Assembly (NCBI RefSeq): GCF_007747995.1
Contig: NZ_CP036276.1
Location: forward strand, 2,781,001-2,845,000
Direction: 5' to 3'
DNA length: 64,000 nucleotides
From: Symmachiella dynata
GTDB lineage: Bacteria; Planctomycetota; Planctomycetia; Planctomycetales; Planctomycetaceae
In this document: piece by piece, positions 16,127 through 24,493 of the stretch
Position numbering within the stretch: position 1 is the stretch's first letter
How the letters are laid out: each line of letters opens with the position of its first letter
Position numbers and translations under genes: made by a program
The notes under the pieces: model-generated
Databases searched by the model: none
Told to the model about the DNA's origin: nothing
Seen by the model: the letters and a program-made list of their open reading frames with translations, nothing else

Positions 16127-17479
16127 TCAAAACCCCAGTCCCAGACCGTCCAGCTCGGATGTGGCTACTGTGCCGTCGGTGATTTTGAACATGGCGGGGA
16201 AGAGTTTTGCCCAGCGTTTGTTGCCGGCGGGGCAGTATTGGCGGCCGTTGCCTTCGATGGCGGCGACACCGGGGATGCGGGCGGCCAGGCTGGCGGAGTG
16301 CAGGAAGGAGAAACCTGGGCAGGTGAGATCCTGCACGCAGAGGAACATCTCCATTTTCTGTGCCGCTGCGGCCATCAACAGGGCTTCGGTGTGCCCCTTA
16401 CAGGCTTTGAGCGCGACGCCGGAATAACCTTGTTCGCGGCTGAGCAGCAGGGCATCGTAGTCGATCAGCGATTCGTCGATGACGACCGGCTTGAGTTTGG
16501 CCGCTTCGTGCATCCGATTTTCGGGATTGGCTTTGAGATCGCGGTGCGTCGGTTGCTCGATGTATTGCACGCGGTCCCAGGCTTCGCCCCGTTGGTCGCG
16601 GATGCGGGCCAGGAAATCGAGCACGTATTGCACGTCGGCGCATTTCTCATTGAAATCAAGCGAGTAAAACCACTCGTTGCAACCCCGTGCTGCTTGCGCC
16701 TGTGCCGCCACTTGATCGATGGCGGCCACGCGGGCGACGTCCCAATCGAGGTCGTCGCCGTTGAGTTTGATTTTCAGATGCGTCAACCCGTCGGCGGCGA
16801 TCCATTCCTCAAGGGTTTCCGGCAGATCATCGCCGATCGGTTCTTGGACGTCGGCTGTGGTCAGCGGATCGAGAGCGCCCACGAGATGGTACAGTGGCAT
16901 CTTGGGTTTGGGTGTGCGGAGCGTGTATTGATCCAGATACTCTCCCTCGAACTGCTCGTCGAGATATTCGGCGAGGTCGTAGTTCATGAACTCTTCGGAG
17001 AGCATGTCGTAGCTATTCATGTCCGCCGCACGGCCGTAGGCATCATGCAAGGCGGCATCGAGCGGGCTGGCAGCGACCATTTGCGCAAGCTCGGGGAATT
17101 CGCCGGCGATGTCCATTTTCTTGACGATCTTGCCGGCCATGTGCGAGTATTCGCCGGACAGACGGTAGATCGTGTCGAGCGGATGATCGAACTCAGGATA
17201 GGCTTCGGCCAGTTCGACGGTTTGTTGGGCCATTTTTTTGATGGCCGCCGCCGATTGATCCGGCGTGACCTCAGCCGAAGGCCAAGCCCAGATATTGCCC
17301 AACGGCATGCTGCCGAACCCGGTGGCCACCCGGCCGTCCCGGCTTTCCACGTCGACCTCGACATTGATCAACTCAGTCGATTCCACGACGCGCCCGCCGA
17401 ATTTCAGCGGCGTGCGGAAGTCCAATGATTCGAATGTACAACGGGCTTCAAGAATCCTGACGTCGGTGGACTTTGACAT
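16127..17479 (-). CDS. Enolase-superfamily enzyme (mandelate racemase / muconate cycloisomerase group)
   Basis: 450 residues. The acid/base lysines are in 'HLKIKLNGDDLDWDV' (K-x-K, about 233-235) at the end of strand 2. The metal ligands follow on successive strands: Asp in 'FYSLDFNEKC', Glu in 'VQYIEQPTHRDL', then Asp in 'KPVVIDESLIDYD'. The opposite base lies in 'VALKACKGHTEALL'. The N-terminal capping domain (1-130) begins 'VRILEARCTFESLDFRTPLK'. All catalytic positions appear present. The substrate is unknown, probably an acid sugar or another carboxylate, and the protein is longer than the usual 370-400 residues. The ATP-grasp gene lies 135 bases upstream on the same strand. Confidence 0.85.
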   Translation of the reverse strand: MSKSTDVRILEARCTFESLDFRTPLKFGGRVVESTELINVEVDVESRDGRVATGFGSMPLGNIWAWPSAEVTPDQSAAAIKKMAQQTVELAEAYPEFDHPLDTIYRLSGEYSHMAGKIVKKMDIAGEFPELAQMVAASPLDAALHDAYGRAADMNSYDMLSEEFMNYDLAEYLDEQFEGEYLDQYTLRTPKPKMPLYHLVGALDPLTTADVQEPIGDDLPETLEEWIAADGLTHLKIKLNGDDLDWDVARVAAIDQVAAQAQAARGCNEWFYSLDFNEKCADVQYVLDFLARIRDQRGEAWDRVQYIEQPTHRDLKANPENRMHEAAKLKPVVIDESLIDYDALLLSREQGYSGVALKACKGHTEALLMAAAAQKMEMFLCVQDLTCPGFSFLHSASLAARIPGVAAIEGNGRQYCPAGNKRWAKLFPAMFKITDGTVATSELDGLGLGF

Positions 17480-17614
17480 GGTTCCTATGCGGGTGAAATC
17501 AAACTCAGCGAGAATTGGGGAAATCGGACTGTCTGATCTTAACCACAGGCGCGCGGATGATCAAGAAATGTTAACGGAATCAGCTATTTCCGCCTGACTT
17601 AGGTGCATCGCTCG

Positions 17615-18799
17615 TTAATAGATTGCTTTCGAAAGGTTCACAAGTTGCGCGAAACCATCGTCATCGTTTGCCCCGTCGGCGAAAACGGTACAAATAGGAT
17701 GCCCCGCCTCGACCGTGCTACCCGGTGCTGGGATGTCGGCGATTTGGGGTGACCAGGGAAGTGGCGAAACGGCGAAACGGCTTTCCAGGTCGGGGACCGC
17801 ATAAGCATTCGGGGCAAAAACAATTGCCTTGGCGGCGACGCCCGTTTGTTCAACGCGGGACACGGCAACCTGCCGGCGAAAATCGTCGCGGGTCGTTTTC
17901 TCCGTTTCAGCAGAAGCTGCGTCCGCACGGCAGACCTGGCAATGCCATCCCAGCAGGGGGAGGTCCCAACACCGCTCAAAGACCTCGACCGAGGCGGTGT
18001 AACGGGGATTCACTTCCGTCAGCCAGGCGGTGGCTCCATCGCATAAAAAATCGCAGCCAAACAAGCCTCGCATTTCTCCAAACTGCGCAATCGTTTGTCC
18101 CATCTCTTGGATTTGTCGTTCCACGGCGTACGGCAGCGTGGTGGGGCCGATCGAGCCGCAATAGGCAAAGGGTGTGGCATGAAACTCCGCCACGCCGACC
18201 AATTGCCGTGTGATGCCAATCAGTTCCGCTCCGCTGGGAAACGCCATAAACAGTGCGGAATAGGCCTCTCCGTCAGCCCGGCGTTGAAAATAGACCGGGG
18301 GGTGCCGTAACAACGAAACAGCGGCAGCGATGTTCCAACGTCTGATCCGTGTGCCGCCGGCGCTGAACAGCGGTTTGCAGACCCATGTTCCGTCCGGCTC
18401 CGGTTGATCTCGATGAGCGCGGACCTGAAGCACGGGGAAATCCTGTTCCTGCAAGTGGTGCGACAAGGCGAGCGGATCGCGCACGCGGGCCAATGTGGCG
18501 GGGCTGTTGCCGAGCAGCGTCCGTTGCGCAGCGATGTCGGCGACGGTTTGGGGAAAGTTTTCCAATGCTCCGGTGTAGAGCCAATCTGCCGGCGGTAATT
18601 GGGCAACGGTAGCGGCGATATCATCGGGGTAACGGGGAATGCGCACCACCGTGGCGGCGCGGGCCAGATCGGTGTCGGCAAACAGGTCCGCACAGACCGG
18701 CCCGATGCCCGCGCGGAGAGCCGAGAAAGCGGCTGCACGGGTACTGGCGCCGCAAATCAGCAGCGGCTGTGGATTGGTTGGGGAACGTTCTTTGGGCAT
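17615..18799 (-). CDS. ATP-grasp protein, possibly of the H4MPT pathway
   Basis: 394 residues. The N-terminal pre-ATP-grasp domain begins 'PLLICGASTRAAAFSALRAG', a Rossmann-like start. The ATP-grasp core has 'WVCKPLFSAGGTRIRRW' (a lysine plus Gly-rich loop) and 'YFQRRADGEAYSALFMAF'. The metal-binding end is 'GLFGCDFLCDGATAWLTEVN' followed by PRYTAS (E-x-N-P-R). The family ligates carboxylates to amines or thiols using ATP. ATP-grasp genes are known neighbours of fae and other tetrahydromethanopterin genes in methylotrophs and planctomycetes, so a cofactor or glutamyl-ligation role is plausible here. This gene is divergent from fae, which starts 278 bases away. Confidence 0.75.
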   Translation of the reverse strand: MPKERSPTNPQPLLICGASTRAAAFSALRAGIGPVCADLFADTDLARAATVVRIPRYPDDIAATVAQLPPADWLYTGALENFPQTVADIAAQRTLLGNSPATLARVRDPLALSHHLQEQDFPVLQVRAHRDQPEPDGTWVCKPLFSAGGTRIRRWNIAAAVSLLRHPPVYFQRRADGEAYSALFMAFPSGAELIGITRQLVGVAEFHATPFAYCGSIGPTTLPYAVERQIQEMGQTIAQFGEMRGLFGCDFLCDGATAWLTEVNPRYTASVEVFERCWDLPLLGWHCQVCRADAASAETEKTTRDDFRRQVAVSRVEQTGVAAKAIVFAPNAYAVPDLESRFAVSPLPWSPQIADIPAPGSTVEAGHPICTVFADGANDDDGFAQLVNLSKAIY

Positions 18800-19076
18800 C
18801 GGTGTGGTTTTGGCGGTCTGCGATACTGGAATTCCGGGGTCTGAATTGGTATAGATGCCGGAGTAACACTGCTTTTTTTGTGATTCATGTCAGGTCGTCA
18901 CTGCGTTAGCAGAAGATTTTGCTTTCTTTCGAAAGCCCGGTCTCGCCGGATTGTGGTTGTCACCACAGCTGTTTTCGTTTGTCGAACGCAAGATTGGCGC
19001 GCCATGCTAGGATTATTGTTTCTAGTTGTACGAAACTGATGATACGACGCCACAGTCAAATTTAGGAGAGAAGCTT
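18800..19076. promoter_or_regulatory. Divergent promoter region between the ATP-grasp gene and fae
   Basis: 277 bases without a gene, probably carrying both promoters. TTGTCG lies at 18979 and TAGGAT at 19008, but their spacing is too long for a standard sigma-70 pair, so I call no specific promoter. Confidence 0.35.
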
Positions 19077-19574
19077 ATGTCGATGTACGTTGGAGAATCG
19101 CTGGTCGGCGAAGGAAATGAAGTGGCCCATATCGATCTGTTGATCGGTGACAAAACCGGTCCGGTCGGTGCGGCGTTTGCCAGCGCATTGGCTGATCAGT
19201 CGATGGGACACAGCAACTTGTTGGCCGTGCTCGAACCGAACTTGGCCGTCAAACCTTCGACCGTAATGATCACCAAGGTCACGATCAAGGGTGCCAAGCA
19301 AGCCGTGCAAATGTTCGGCCCCGCCCAATACGCCGTCGCCAAAGCTGTGGCTGATAGCGTCGAAGAAGGTGTGATCCCCAAAGATCAATGCGAAGATCTG
19401 GTGATTGTCTGCGGTGTCTTCATCCACTGGGAAGCCGAAGACGACAAGAAGATCTACGAATACAACTACGCCGCCACCAAGGAATCGATCGCCCGCGCTA
19501 TGAAAAATGAGCCGAGCGCCGACGAAATGGTCGCCAAAAAAGGCGCCGCCAGCCATCCGTTCTCGGGTGTGTAA
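19077..19574 (+). CDS. fae: Formaldehyde-activating enzyme
   Basis: 165 residues, start ATG with AGGAGAG 7 bases upstream. Fae condenses formaldehyde with tetrahydromethanopterin to methylene-H4MPT, the entry step of H4MPT-linked formaldehyde oxidation or detoxification in the cytoplasm. The conserved family segments are all here: 'GEGNEVAHIDLLIGDKTGPV' (carrying the catalytic His), 'GHSNLLAVLEPNLAVKPSTV', 'VTIKGAKQAVQMFGPAQYAV' and 'DLVIVCGVFIHWEAEDDKKI'. Length matches the stand-alone enzyme of methylotrophs and planctomycetes. mtdB follows 220 bases downstream after a clear terminator, so the two may be separate units. Confidence 0.95.
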   Translation: MSMYVGESLVGEGNEVAHIDLLIGDKTGPVGAAFASALADQSMGHSNLLAVLEPNLAVKPSTVMITKVTIKGAKQAVQMFGPAQYAVAKAVADSVEEGVIPKDQCEDLVIVCGVFIHWEAEDDKKIYEYNYAATKESIARAMKNEPSADEMVAKKGAASHPFSGV

Positions 19575-19606
19575 CGCGGTCACGGCGTAAATTGGAAAAC
19601 TCTGCG

Positions 19607-19645
19607 AAGCGGAGTATCGCCTTGGCGCGGTGCTCCGCTTTTTAA
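19607..19645 (+). terminator. Intrinsic terminator of fae
   Basis: AAGCGGAG, an 18-base loop, CTCCGCTT and T3-T5. It lies 33 bases past the fae stop. Confidence 0.75.
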
Positions 19646-19681
19646 TTGCGCGGTCAAAGACGAGTGGATTCCATTCACCGT

Positions 19682-19760
19682 GTGCCACTGCTGGCTTGTC
19701 CAGCAGTGTTTCATTTGGCCGTGCGTATTGCACTGCCGGACAAGCCGCCAGTGGCACCCC
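19682..19760. repeat. Paired palindrome element, GCCACTGCTGG family
   Basis: The left hairpin GCCACTGCTGGCTTGTCCAG... and the right hairpin CACTGCCGGACAAGCCGCCA... face each other across about 25 bases. It sits in the short spacer directly before mtdB, 34 bases from its ATG. Confidence 0.75.
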
Positions 19761-19793
19761 TTTTCGACTCGACAATACGATTTGCTATTCACC

Positions 19794-20657
19794 ATGAAAC
19801 GCATTCTGATCCAACTTGATACCGACCCGCAGCCGAGTACCTTTGACCGCGTGGTTGCCGTTGATTCCGAGGTTGACCAGCTGTTTAGTTATGGCGGCAT
19901 CACCGTCGACAATGCCGAACCACTCGTGCATGGGGCGATGTTCACTCGTGGACCGAAGGACCTGAAGAGCACGGCGATTTTTGTCGGCGGCAGTGACGTG
20001 TCCGCCGGAGAAGCGGTGTTGGCCAAGGTGCAAAAAACGTATTTTGGGCCGGTACGGGTCTCAGTGATGATGGACTCCAACGGCTCCAACACGACCGCCG
20101 CCGCCGCCGTGCTGTGTGCCCAACGGCATTTGAACCCCGCAGGCAGTGAGGCGTTGGTCTTGGGCGGGACCGGTCCGGTGGGATTGCGGGCGGCACAAAT
20201 TTTGGCTGGCTTGGGGGCGAAGGTTCGTTTAGCATCGCGCTCGGTCGAACGGGCTGAACAAGCGTGTGCGGCAATTCGCGCGCAGGTTGAAGACGCACAA
20301 CTCACGCCGGTCGCTACCGGGAACGATGCGGAAACCATACAGGCCTGCGACGGGGCCGGACTGATCATCGCCGCTGGGGCAGCAGGCGTACAATTCCTTT
20401 CCGCCGAACAACGCGGTTCGCTCGATGCGCTCAAAGTTGCCATCGACCTCAACGCCGTGCCGCCGGTCGGATTGGAGGGCGTCGACATGATGGATACGGG
20501 CAAAGAAGTCGACGGCGTGATCTGTTACGGCGCGATCGGCGTAGGCGGCCTCAAAATGAGAATCCACAAAGCCGCTGTACGACGGTTGTTTGAATCCAAT
20601 GCTCACGTGTTGGATACGGCGGCGATTTATGAAATTGGACGAGAACTCGGGCAGTAA
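19794..20657 (+). CDS. mtdB: NAD(P)-dependent methylene-H4MPT dehydrogenase
   Basis: 287 residues from the ATG at 19794. It oxidises methylene-tetrahydromethanopterin to methenyl-H4MPT, the step after Fae. The opening 'MKRILIQLDTDPQPSTFDRV' and 'YGGITVDNAEPLVHGAMFTR' are characteristic of the MtdA/MtdB family. The nucleotide-binding loop is 'ALVLGGTGPVGLRAAQILA' (about residues 122-140), and the C-terminal 'KMRIHKAAVRRLFESNAHVL' is also conserved in the family. A palindromic repeat sits just upstream and may separate its transcription or message stability from fae. The assignment to MtdB rather than MtdA rests on its place beside fae. Confidence 0.9.
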   Translation: MKRILIQLDTDPQPSTFDRVVAVDSEVDQLFSYGGITVDNAEPLVHGAMFTRGPKDLKSTAIFVGGSDVSAGEAVLAKVQKTYFGPVRVSVMMDSNGSNTTAAAAVLCAQRHLNPAGSEALVLGGTGPVGLRAAQILAGLGAKVRLASRSVERAEQACAAIRAQVEDAQLTPVATGNDAETIQACDGAGLIIAAGAAGVQFLSAEQRGSLDALKVAIDLNAVPPVGLEGVDMMDTGKEVDGVICYGAIGVGGLKMRIHKAAVRRLFESNAHVLDTAAIYEIGRELGQ

Positions 20658-20698
20658 AAGGTTTCGGGACGGCGCGTTCTGCTAATTCTGCTAAGGAA

Positions 20699-20881
20699 AA
20701 GGCCTCGCGCAGAGACGCCAAGGCGCAGAGAGTTGGCTTGAGAGGGGAAGGTGTTGTTTAACGCTGGTTGGTCGTGTGCGGATTAGTTGGGAACTGGTAC
20801 TGCTGATTCATAATCGCGGGTTTACGATGGTTTCCTTCTTTTCTTCTTTGCGACTCCGCGTCTCTGCGCGAGGCCTTTTTT
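20699..20881. repeat. Inverted-repeat element, CGCAGAGA flavour
   Basis: The left arm GCCTCGCGCAGAGACGCCAA... contains three 8-base units (CGCAGAGA, CGCCAAGG, CGCAGAGA). The right arm is the near-exact complement ending GCGCGAGGCCTTTTTTT. It lies between mtdB and the next gene, and its T-run end could act as a terminator. Confidence 0.7.
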
Positions 20882-20903
20882 TGCAACAGATGCGTCTCTC
20901 GTC

Positions 20904-20938
20904 CTACATGCAAAGGTGCGTCGCGACGCATCCTACAA
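20904..20938. repeat. GGTGCGTCGCGACGCACC palindrome
   Basis: GGTGCGTCGCGACGCATCC, flanked by TACATGCAAA and TACAACA. Other copies lie at 42482, 48560, 57964 and 60451. Confidence 0.75.
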
Positions 20939-20953
20939 CAGGGGAACGTGGTT

Positions 20954-22846
20954 ATGCGATTGACTTTGTTGGTACTGCTGGCTGTGGCTTTGGAATCTGT
21001 TCACGTTTGTGCGGCGGATGATCTGGCAACGGCGCTCAAGCAGCCGATTCTTACGTCGGAGCAATCGGCAAAGCAAGCAGCAGATTTTGTAGTCAAACGC
21101 ATTCCCAAGTTACAGCAGGCGGATTCCGCTGAGGCTTGGCAACGCGATGCCGAGGCATTGCGGCTAAAGGTGCTGGAGGAGGTCGTGTTCAAAGGGGTGC
21201 CGGCCAAGTGGCGGGAGGGCCAGCCGCGGGTGGAGTGGCTGGATGTGATAGAAACGGGCCACGGTTATAAAATCAAAAAGCTCCGCTACGAAGCATTACC
21301 GGGGCTGTGGATCCCGGCGTTGTTGTATGAACCGGACAAGTTGGACGGAAAAGTGCCGGCGGTGCTCAACGTCAATGGGCACGACAGCAACGGCAAGTCG
21401 GCCGACTACAAACAGCTCCGCTGCATCAATCTGGCCAAACGGGGCATCCTGGCGCTGAACACCGAATGGCTGCGAATGGGAGAGCTGCGGGGTTCGGCCT
21501 ATTCGCACGACGATCTGGCGACGCTCGATTTGTGCGGCGTGAGCGGGTTGAGCGTGTTCTATTTGGCGATGTCGCGGGGCTTGGATGTGCTGACGAGTCA
21601 ACCGCACGCTGATCTCGATCGCGTTGCCATGACGGGGCTGTCTGGCGGCGGTTGGCAAACGATCATCCTCAGTTCACTCGACACGCGGATCAAAGTCTCG
21701 ATCCCGGTTGCCGGATACAGTTCATTGACGCAGCGCGTCATCCACCACGACAGCATCGGTGATTTGGAACAAAACCCGACCGATCTGGTGAAGTATGCTG
21801 ACTACGTGCACCTGACCGCCTTGCTCACGCCGCGGCCGGCGCTGCTGATTTATAATCGCACCGACAATTGTTGCTTCAAGTCCCCCACCGTCCGCCCAAA
21901 CACGTATGAACCGGTCGTCCCGTTTTATCAGCAGGCGGGGGCCGCAGATGCGTTTGAGTATTATGAAAACACCGACCCCGGCACACACAATTATGAACTC
22001 GACAACCGGCAGCAGTTGTACCGATTTTTGACCAAACATTGGTCGCTGGAGAACGGCGACGCGGCGGAGATTGCTTCGAACGATGAAATTATGACCGCCG
22101 AGGAACTGACCGTCGGTGTGCCGGCGAACAACACCAATTTTCGCGTCTTGGCCGAAGAGGTCGCGCAGCGACTGCCGCGCGAATTGACCGGCACAGCGGA
22201 CGAACGACGGCAACTGCTCAAACAAATTCTCCGCTGGGAAGATCGCAATATTTCGGCTGAACCTCAGGGGGAACCGACAACCGTGGGCGAACTGACTGTC
22301 AGCCGTGTTTTGGTCCGCGACGATGACTGGAGTCTGCCCGCTGTCATGGTTGCTCCGGAAAACTTCACCGAGTCGGTGATGTTCATCGCCGATAGCGGGT
22401 TTGCCAATCATGCGGACGAGATTGCAAAATTAGCCGGCGAGGGCAAGCGTGTTGTCAGTTTCGATCCGGTGCTGATGGGAGCGGCGCAGCCGCCGGGTTC
22501 GCTTTATCAACATGCTCAGTTGATCGCCACGGTCGGCGCGCGGCCGTTGGGTATCCAAGCGAGTCAGATTCTGGCTGCCGTCCGTTTAGCGAATCAGCAT
22601 TTCGAAACCCAAAGCCTCCAAGTGCTGGCCCGCGGCCCACGCAGCAGTCTTGCCGCACTCTGCGCTGACGCGTTGGATGCAGAGAACCAGATCGCCGCCG
22701 TGGAGGCCGCTGAATTGCCGGAAACGCTCAAAGCCTATCTCCGCGAAGGCCGCAAATACAATCGCACACCGGAGACGTATTGCTTCGGTTTGCTGGAGTA
22801 CTTTGATTTGCCGCAGTTGCGGGCAATGGGGCAGGCGGAGAAATAA
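20954..22846 (+). CDS. Secreted alpha/beta hydrolase (acetyl-xylan-esterase-like)
   Basis: 630 residues from the ATG at 20954 (AGGGGAA upstream). Signal peptide 'MRLTLLVLLAVALESVHVCA' with cleavage near CAA. The first half is an alpha/beta hydrolase: strand 'VPAVLNVNGHDSNGKSADY' with an oxyanion region, nucleophile elbow 'MTGLSGGGWQTIIL' (Ser, about residue 226), acid region 'RPALLIYNRTDNCCFKS', and a catalytic His in 'TDPGTHNYELDNRQQLYRF'. The second half repeats a weaker hydrolase-like segment ('VMFIADSGFANHADEIAKLA') with no nucleophile seen. Large secreted esterases of this kind in planctomycetes often act on polysaccharide esters; the substrate here is unknown. Confidence 0.75.
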   Translation: MRLTLLVLLAVALESVHVCAADDLATALKQPILTSEQSAKQAADFVVKRIPKLQQADSAEAWQRDAEALRLKVLEEVVFKGVPAKWREGQPRVEWLDVIETGHGYKIKKLRYEALPGLWIPALLYEPDKLDGKVPAVLNVNGHDSNGKSADYKQLRCINLAKRGILALNTEWLRMGELRGSAYSHDDLATLDLCGVSGLSVFYLAMSRGLDVLTSQPHADLDRVAMTGLSGGGWQTIILSSLDTRIKVSIPVAGYSSLTQRVIHHDSIGDLEQNPTDLVKYADYVHLTALLTPRPALLIYNRTDNCCFKSPTVRPNTYEPVVPFYQQAGAADAFEYYENTDPGTHNYELDNRQQLYRFLTKHWSLENGDAAEIASNDEIMTAEELTVGVPANNTNFRVLAEEVAQRLPRELTGTADERRQLLKQILRWEDRNISAEPQGEPTTVGELTVSRVLVRDDDWSLPAVMVAPENFTESVMFIADSGFANHADEIAKLAGEGKRVVSFDPVLMGAAQPPGSLYQHAQLIATVGARPLGIQASQILAAVRLANQHFETQSLQVLARGPRSSLAALCADALDAENQIAAVEAAELPETLKAYLREGRKYNRTPETYCFGLLEYFDLPQLRAMGQAEK

Positions 22847-22957
22847 TCGCCTTCGTGCAGAATTAATTTGCGTTCGGGAGGCGGATCTTGAAGAATACGG
22901 TCATCGCCGTATGCACCGATGCTGGCGGTCGCGTTTCTTTTCCGCGGAGGTCACTTG

Positions 22958-23383
22958 ATGACGGACTTACGATTAGCGATTGGCTTGGTCGCGTTGATGA
23001 GTGGTCTGATGGTCATGTCCAACATCTTGGCGATCGTCTTCGGCCTCCGACTCAAGCGATTGTTGCGTGACGTGCCTTGTATCGAGTCCTACGACGATTT
23101 GTATGATCTCAAGGCTGAAGTGCGCGTGCAGATGCATGGGGCTTTGCTGGGTTTAGCCTTGATCGGTCTGACGCTGCTGACCACGGTCGCCGGCACCATT
23201 CTCTACGGGCGGATTTTTTTCTTCATCGCGATGCTCGTCTGCTCTTTGTACGGCGTAACCGCGTTTTGGCTGACGAATCTCGAAAAAAAGGTGCGCGCGA
23301 TTCCTGTGACCAATGATGAGTTTCAAAAGGAACGCGACCATATCGCGCATGTATGGGTCAAGAAGGCGTTCCCCGATTGGTAA
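22958..23383 (+). CDS. Small membrane protein, unknown
   Basis: 141 residues, ATG with GGAGGT 7 bases upstream. Three hydrophobic spans are visible, about residues 5-27 ('LAIGLVALMSGLMVMSNILA'), 60-82 ('GALLGLALIGLTLLTTVAGT') and 84-103 ('YGRIFFFIAMLVCSLYGVTA'). A charged cytoplasmic-looking tail follows ('KKVRAIPVTNDEFQKERDHI'). No family recognised. It follows the esterase gene by 111 bases on the same strand and may be co-transcribed. Confidence 0.6.
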   Translation: MTDLRLAIGLVALMSGLMVMSNILAIVFGLRLKRLLRDVPCIESYDDLYDLKAEVRVQMHGALLGLALIGLTLLTTVAGTILYGRIFFFIAMLVCSLYGVTAFWLTNLEKKVRAIPVTNDEFQKERDHIAHVWVKKAFPDW

Positions 23384-23408
23384 GCCCGTGTGCTGTCTCC
23401 GCAGTCCT

Positions 23409-23486
23409 AGTAGGTCATGCTGTGCATGACGATGCTTGGAGAAACGTCGCTCTTTCGCGATTCGTCATGCACAGCATGACCTACTG
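23409..23486. repeat. Inverted repeat, GTAGGTCATGCTGTGCATGAC family
   Basis: AGTAGGTCATGCTGTGCATG... at the left and its complement ...CACAGCATGACCTACT at the right, 33 bases apart. The left arm is itself palindromic (GTCATGCTGTGCATGAC). A single arm recurs near 48252. Confidence 0.75.
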
Positions 23487-23505
23487 GTCGCTTACACGCC
23501 GCTGA

Positions 23506-24081
23506 TCAACTATCCTCGGAGACTTCCGCCCCTTCGATGTAATCCCGCAACAGCGTAAAGGCCGTTCGTTCTCGGTCGCCGCCGGTCTTTTCGACCAGGA
23601 TGGCCAATGCGTCCATCTGTGTGGCGATTTCTGCTGCCGGCAACAGGTGTACGCGGGTTGCCAAAATTGCTGCTTCTAAAACCGCATGTTTGGCGCGGTT
23701 GAAGCCGAAGAAATCGCGGAGGCGGCCTGTATGCACGACCCGCGCTCGGAGAGTGGTCCGCTCTTGGGAATCGTCGAAGTCGTCGATTTCGAATTCATAC
23801 CAACGGCAGGCGTCTTCTAGGATCGTTCCCTCGATCACCTCGGCCGGTCGCGTGACGAGCGGAGCGGTGGGGAGTCCGATGGCGGCTTCGGCCAGCAACA
23901 ACACATCGTCGACCACATGGAACACGCCTTGCGGGCGTTGGCGGAGGTTTTGATAAGTCTGCGACGTCTTGAAGGGCCGCAAAACGAACGAGGACATCGC
24001 CTCATCCACAATCGGCCCCATCGGAGCCACATTGAGTCGCCCCGCCTGATCCAACGTCGTAACAATACCTTCCAAAATCAT
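23506..24081 (-). CDS. DUF447-like protein (possible H4MPT-pathway protein)
   Basis: 191 residues from the ATG at 24081. The opening 'MILEGIVTTLDQAGRLNVAP' with 'MGPIV' and then 'FVLRPFKTSQTYQNLRQRPQ' resembles a flavin-reductase-like split barrel. This is the pattern I associate with DUF447, a family known mainly from methanogens, methylotrophs and planctomycetes. Further conserved-looking stretches are 'FEIDDFDDSQERTTLRARVV' and 'FFGFNRAKHAVLEAAILATR'. A role in H4MPT synthesis or C1 transfer has been suggested for genes of this kind because of their company; here it lies 3 kb from fae and mtdB. The reaction is unknown. Confidence 0.7.
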   Translation of the reverse strand: MILEGIVTTLDQAGRLNVAPMGPIVDEAMSSFVLRPFKTSQTYQNLRQRPQGVFHVVDDVLLLAEAAIGLPTAPLVTRPAEVIEGTILEDACRWYEFEIDDFDDSQERTTLRARVVHTGRLRDFFGFNRAKHAVLEAAILATRVHLLPAAEIATQMDALAILVEKTGGDRERTAFTLLRDYIEGAEVSEDS

Positions 24082-24184
24082 CCGCGTTCCACCGGTCCGG
24101 TCTGTGGTTATTTGTCGAAGAGGAGGGTAATCATCGCACAACCTCTGTCGCTGCGAAAGCCTGACGTTAGCCGAGGGGTTTTCT

Positions 24185-24440
24185 TAGCCACAGATTGAAC
24201 ACAGATGAAACACAGATTCCGAGATAGAAAAAATCTCACGTCAATGAGCGGGCAGGTTCCAGTCCGAAATGCAACGACACCGGCTTCGTCATTCGTCAAA
24301 TTGAAAGTTTGTATTTTTGTGTTGGATTTCATTCTGCGACTTTTGGCGTGGATTGCTGTGTACGACGGCAAGCCGTCGGTTTGGGCTTTCTTTTCCGACC
24401 TCCCAGGATCTGTGTTTGATCGGTGTTCAATCTGTGGCTA
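24185..24440. repeat. Inverted-repeat element, CACAGATTGAA flavour (complete)
   Basis: The left arm TAGCCACAGATTGAACACAG... has three 11-base units (CACAGATTGAA, CACAGATGAAA, CACAGATTCC). The right arm ...GATCTGTGTTTGATCGGTG then TTCAATCTGTGGCTA is its complement. The 190-base centre has no gene. It sits between two divergent genes. An isolated left arm is at 30172. Confidence 0.75.
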
Positions 24441-24478
24441 ATTTCCGAGAAACCACTGTCACGGCGGCTTCGGCTGGC

Positions 24479-24493
24479 GGGGGGGTGGGGGGG
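24479..24493 (+). promoter_or_regulatory. G7-T-G7 tract directly before the sigma factor start
   Basis: Two runs of seven G separated by one T touch the ATG at 24494. They occupy the ribosome-binding position. Slippage or a G-rich fold could alter initiation. Confidence 0.45.

Noticed and set aside
16238-17428. Long open frame (about 396 codons) opposite the enolase-superfamily gene
   Set aside because: It is the antisense shadow of a GC-rich gene with full catalytic motifs; no family resemblance, ribosome-binding site or hydrophobic pattern of its own.
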